From Luteimonas deserti (GTDB lineage Bacteria; Pseudomonadota; Gammaproteobacteria; Xanthomonadales; Xanthomonadaceae), in the NCBI RefSeq assembly GCF_013425765.1, contig NZ_JACCJZ010000013.1, positions 62,001-126,000 of the forward strand: a stretch of 64,000 nt of DNA. The letters are read 5' to 3'. Position numbers and translations under genes: made by a program. Of this stretch, positions 63,863-64,000 are shown one piece after another; position 1 is the first letter of the stretch; each line of letters begins with the position of its first letter. The notes under the pieces were generated by a model. The model was given only the letters and a program-made list of their open reading frames with translations, had not been told where the DNA came from and searched no databases.

Positions 63863-64000
63863 TCAGCGCCTTACGTCGAGCCGGCCGCTGTCGACCAGGG
63901 CCGACACGTCTGAGGCGCCCACCAGATTGAAGTCGCCCGGCACGCTGTGCTTGAGCCGCGCGGCCGCGAGCCCGAACGCGAGCGCCCGCCCATCGTCCAT
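63863..64000 (-). CDS. kdgK: PfkB-type sugar kinase, C-terminal fragment (2-keto-3-deoxygluconate kinase-like)
   Basis: The window holds the last 45 codons of a minus-strand gene that begins to the right; TCA at 63863-63865 is the stop. The translated tail ALAFGLAAARLKHSVPGDFN, then LVGASDVSALV and a basic end, matches the C-terminus of xanthomonad KdgK and other ribokinase-family enzymes (the LKH-x-GDFN motif). KdgK phosphorylates 2-keto-3-deoxygluconate in hexuronate and Entner-Doudoroff-linked catabolism. The catalytic part is outside the window. Confidence 0.75.
   Translation of the reverse strand: MDDGRALAFGLAAARLKHSVPGDFNLVGASDVSALVDSGRLDVRR

Overview
The window is high-GC DNA (about two thirds G+C by eye) from a gammaproteobacterium, most likely of the order Xanthomonadales (Lysobacterales); I cannot settle the genus. 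Supporting signs are a type II secretion cluster with the Xanthomonas Xps gene order (GHIJKLMND, with a short XpsN instead of a full GspC), the block etfAB / rmlBACD / xanAB-type genes, and a metB remnant at the left edge. In Xanthomonas, metB and etfA are the conserved borders of the variable O-antigen locus. Genes are tightly packed, with many 1-4 bp start/stop overlaps. I saw no tRNA, rRNA, insertion sequence, phage gene or CRISPR array.

Layout. 1-247: 3' end of metB. 611-11478: type II secretion system in two divergent operons. gspG-H-I-J-K-L-M-N-D plus a lipoprotein gene run leftward and gspE-F run rightward. 11479-13550: a long leader and a secreted-protein gene with a strong terminator. 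13841-28394: cell-surface glycan cluster, with three sulfotransferase-like genes, glycosyltransferases, divergent wzm and wzt, a large polytopic membrane protein, a GtrB-like glycosyltransferase and a small flippase-like protein. 28492-30283: etfA, etfB. 30489-38801: a methyltransferase and nucleotide-sugar genes (rmlBACD, galE, xanB/manC, xanA/manB). 38930-40302: two-subunit CoA transferase. 40308-43139: RgpF-HAD fusion protein.

43262 to the right end is mostly housekeeping: alkB-like, an Mla-like lipid ABC transporter (STAS-MlaE, MlaF, MCE, auxiliary lipoprotein), a ThrE-type exporter, an H-NS-family protein, proS, a DUF4124 protein, pssA, a small gene in the holD position, rimI, a NYN/OST-HTH protein, priA, an inverted pair of perfect DnaA boxes, a membrane-anchored sigma-region-4-like protein with a DUF3106 partner, a DUF3667 protein, a MATE pump, sppA and the 3' end of a sugar-kinase gene (kdgK-like).

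How the parts may work together (inference): the left half reads as an envelope-building region. The type II system could export the neighbouring abundant Sec-dependent protein, a candidate surface-layer or matrix protein. The sugar-nucleotide genes supply dTDP-rhamnose, GDP-mannose and UDP-galactose/glucose, the glycosyltransferases build an O-polysaccharide, Wzm/Wzt export it, and the sulfotransferases and a Gtr-like trio may decorate it. The most interesting points are the type II cluster lying inside the metB-etfA interval, the putative surface protein and its structured leader, the sulfotransferase-rich glycan cluster, and the DnaA-box palindrome beside priA.
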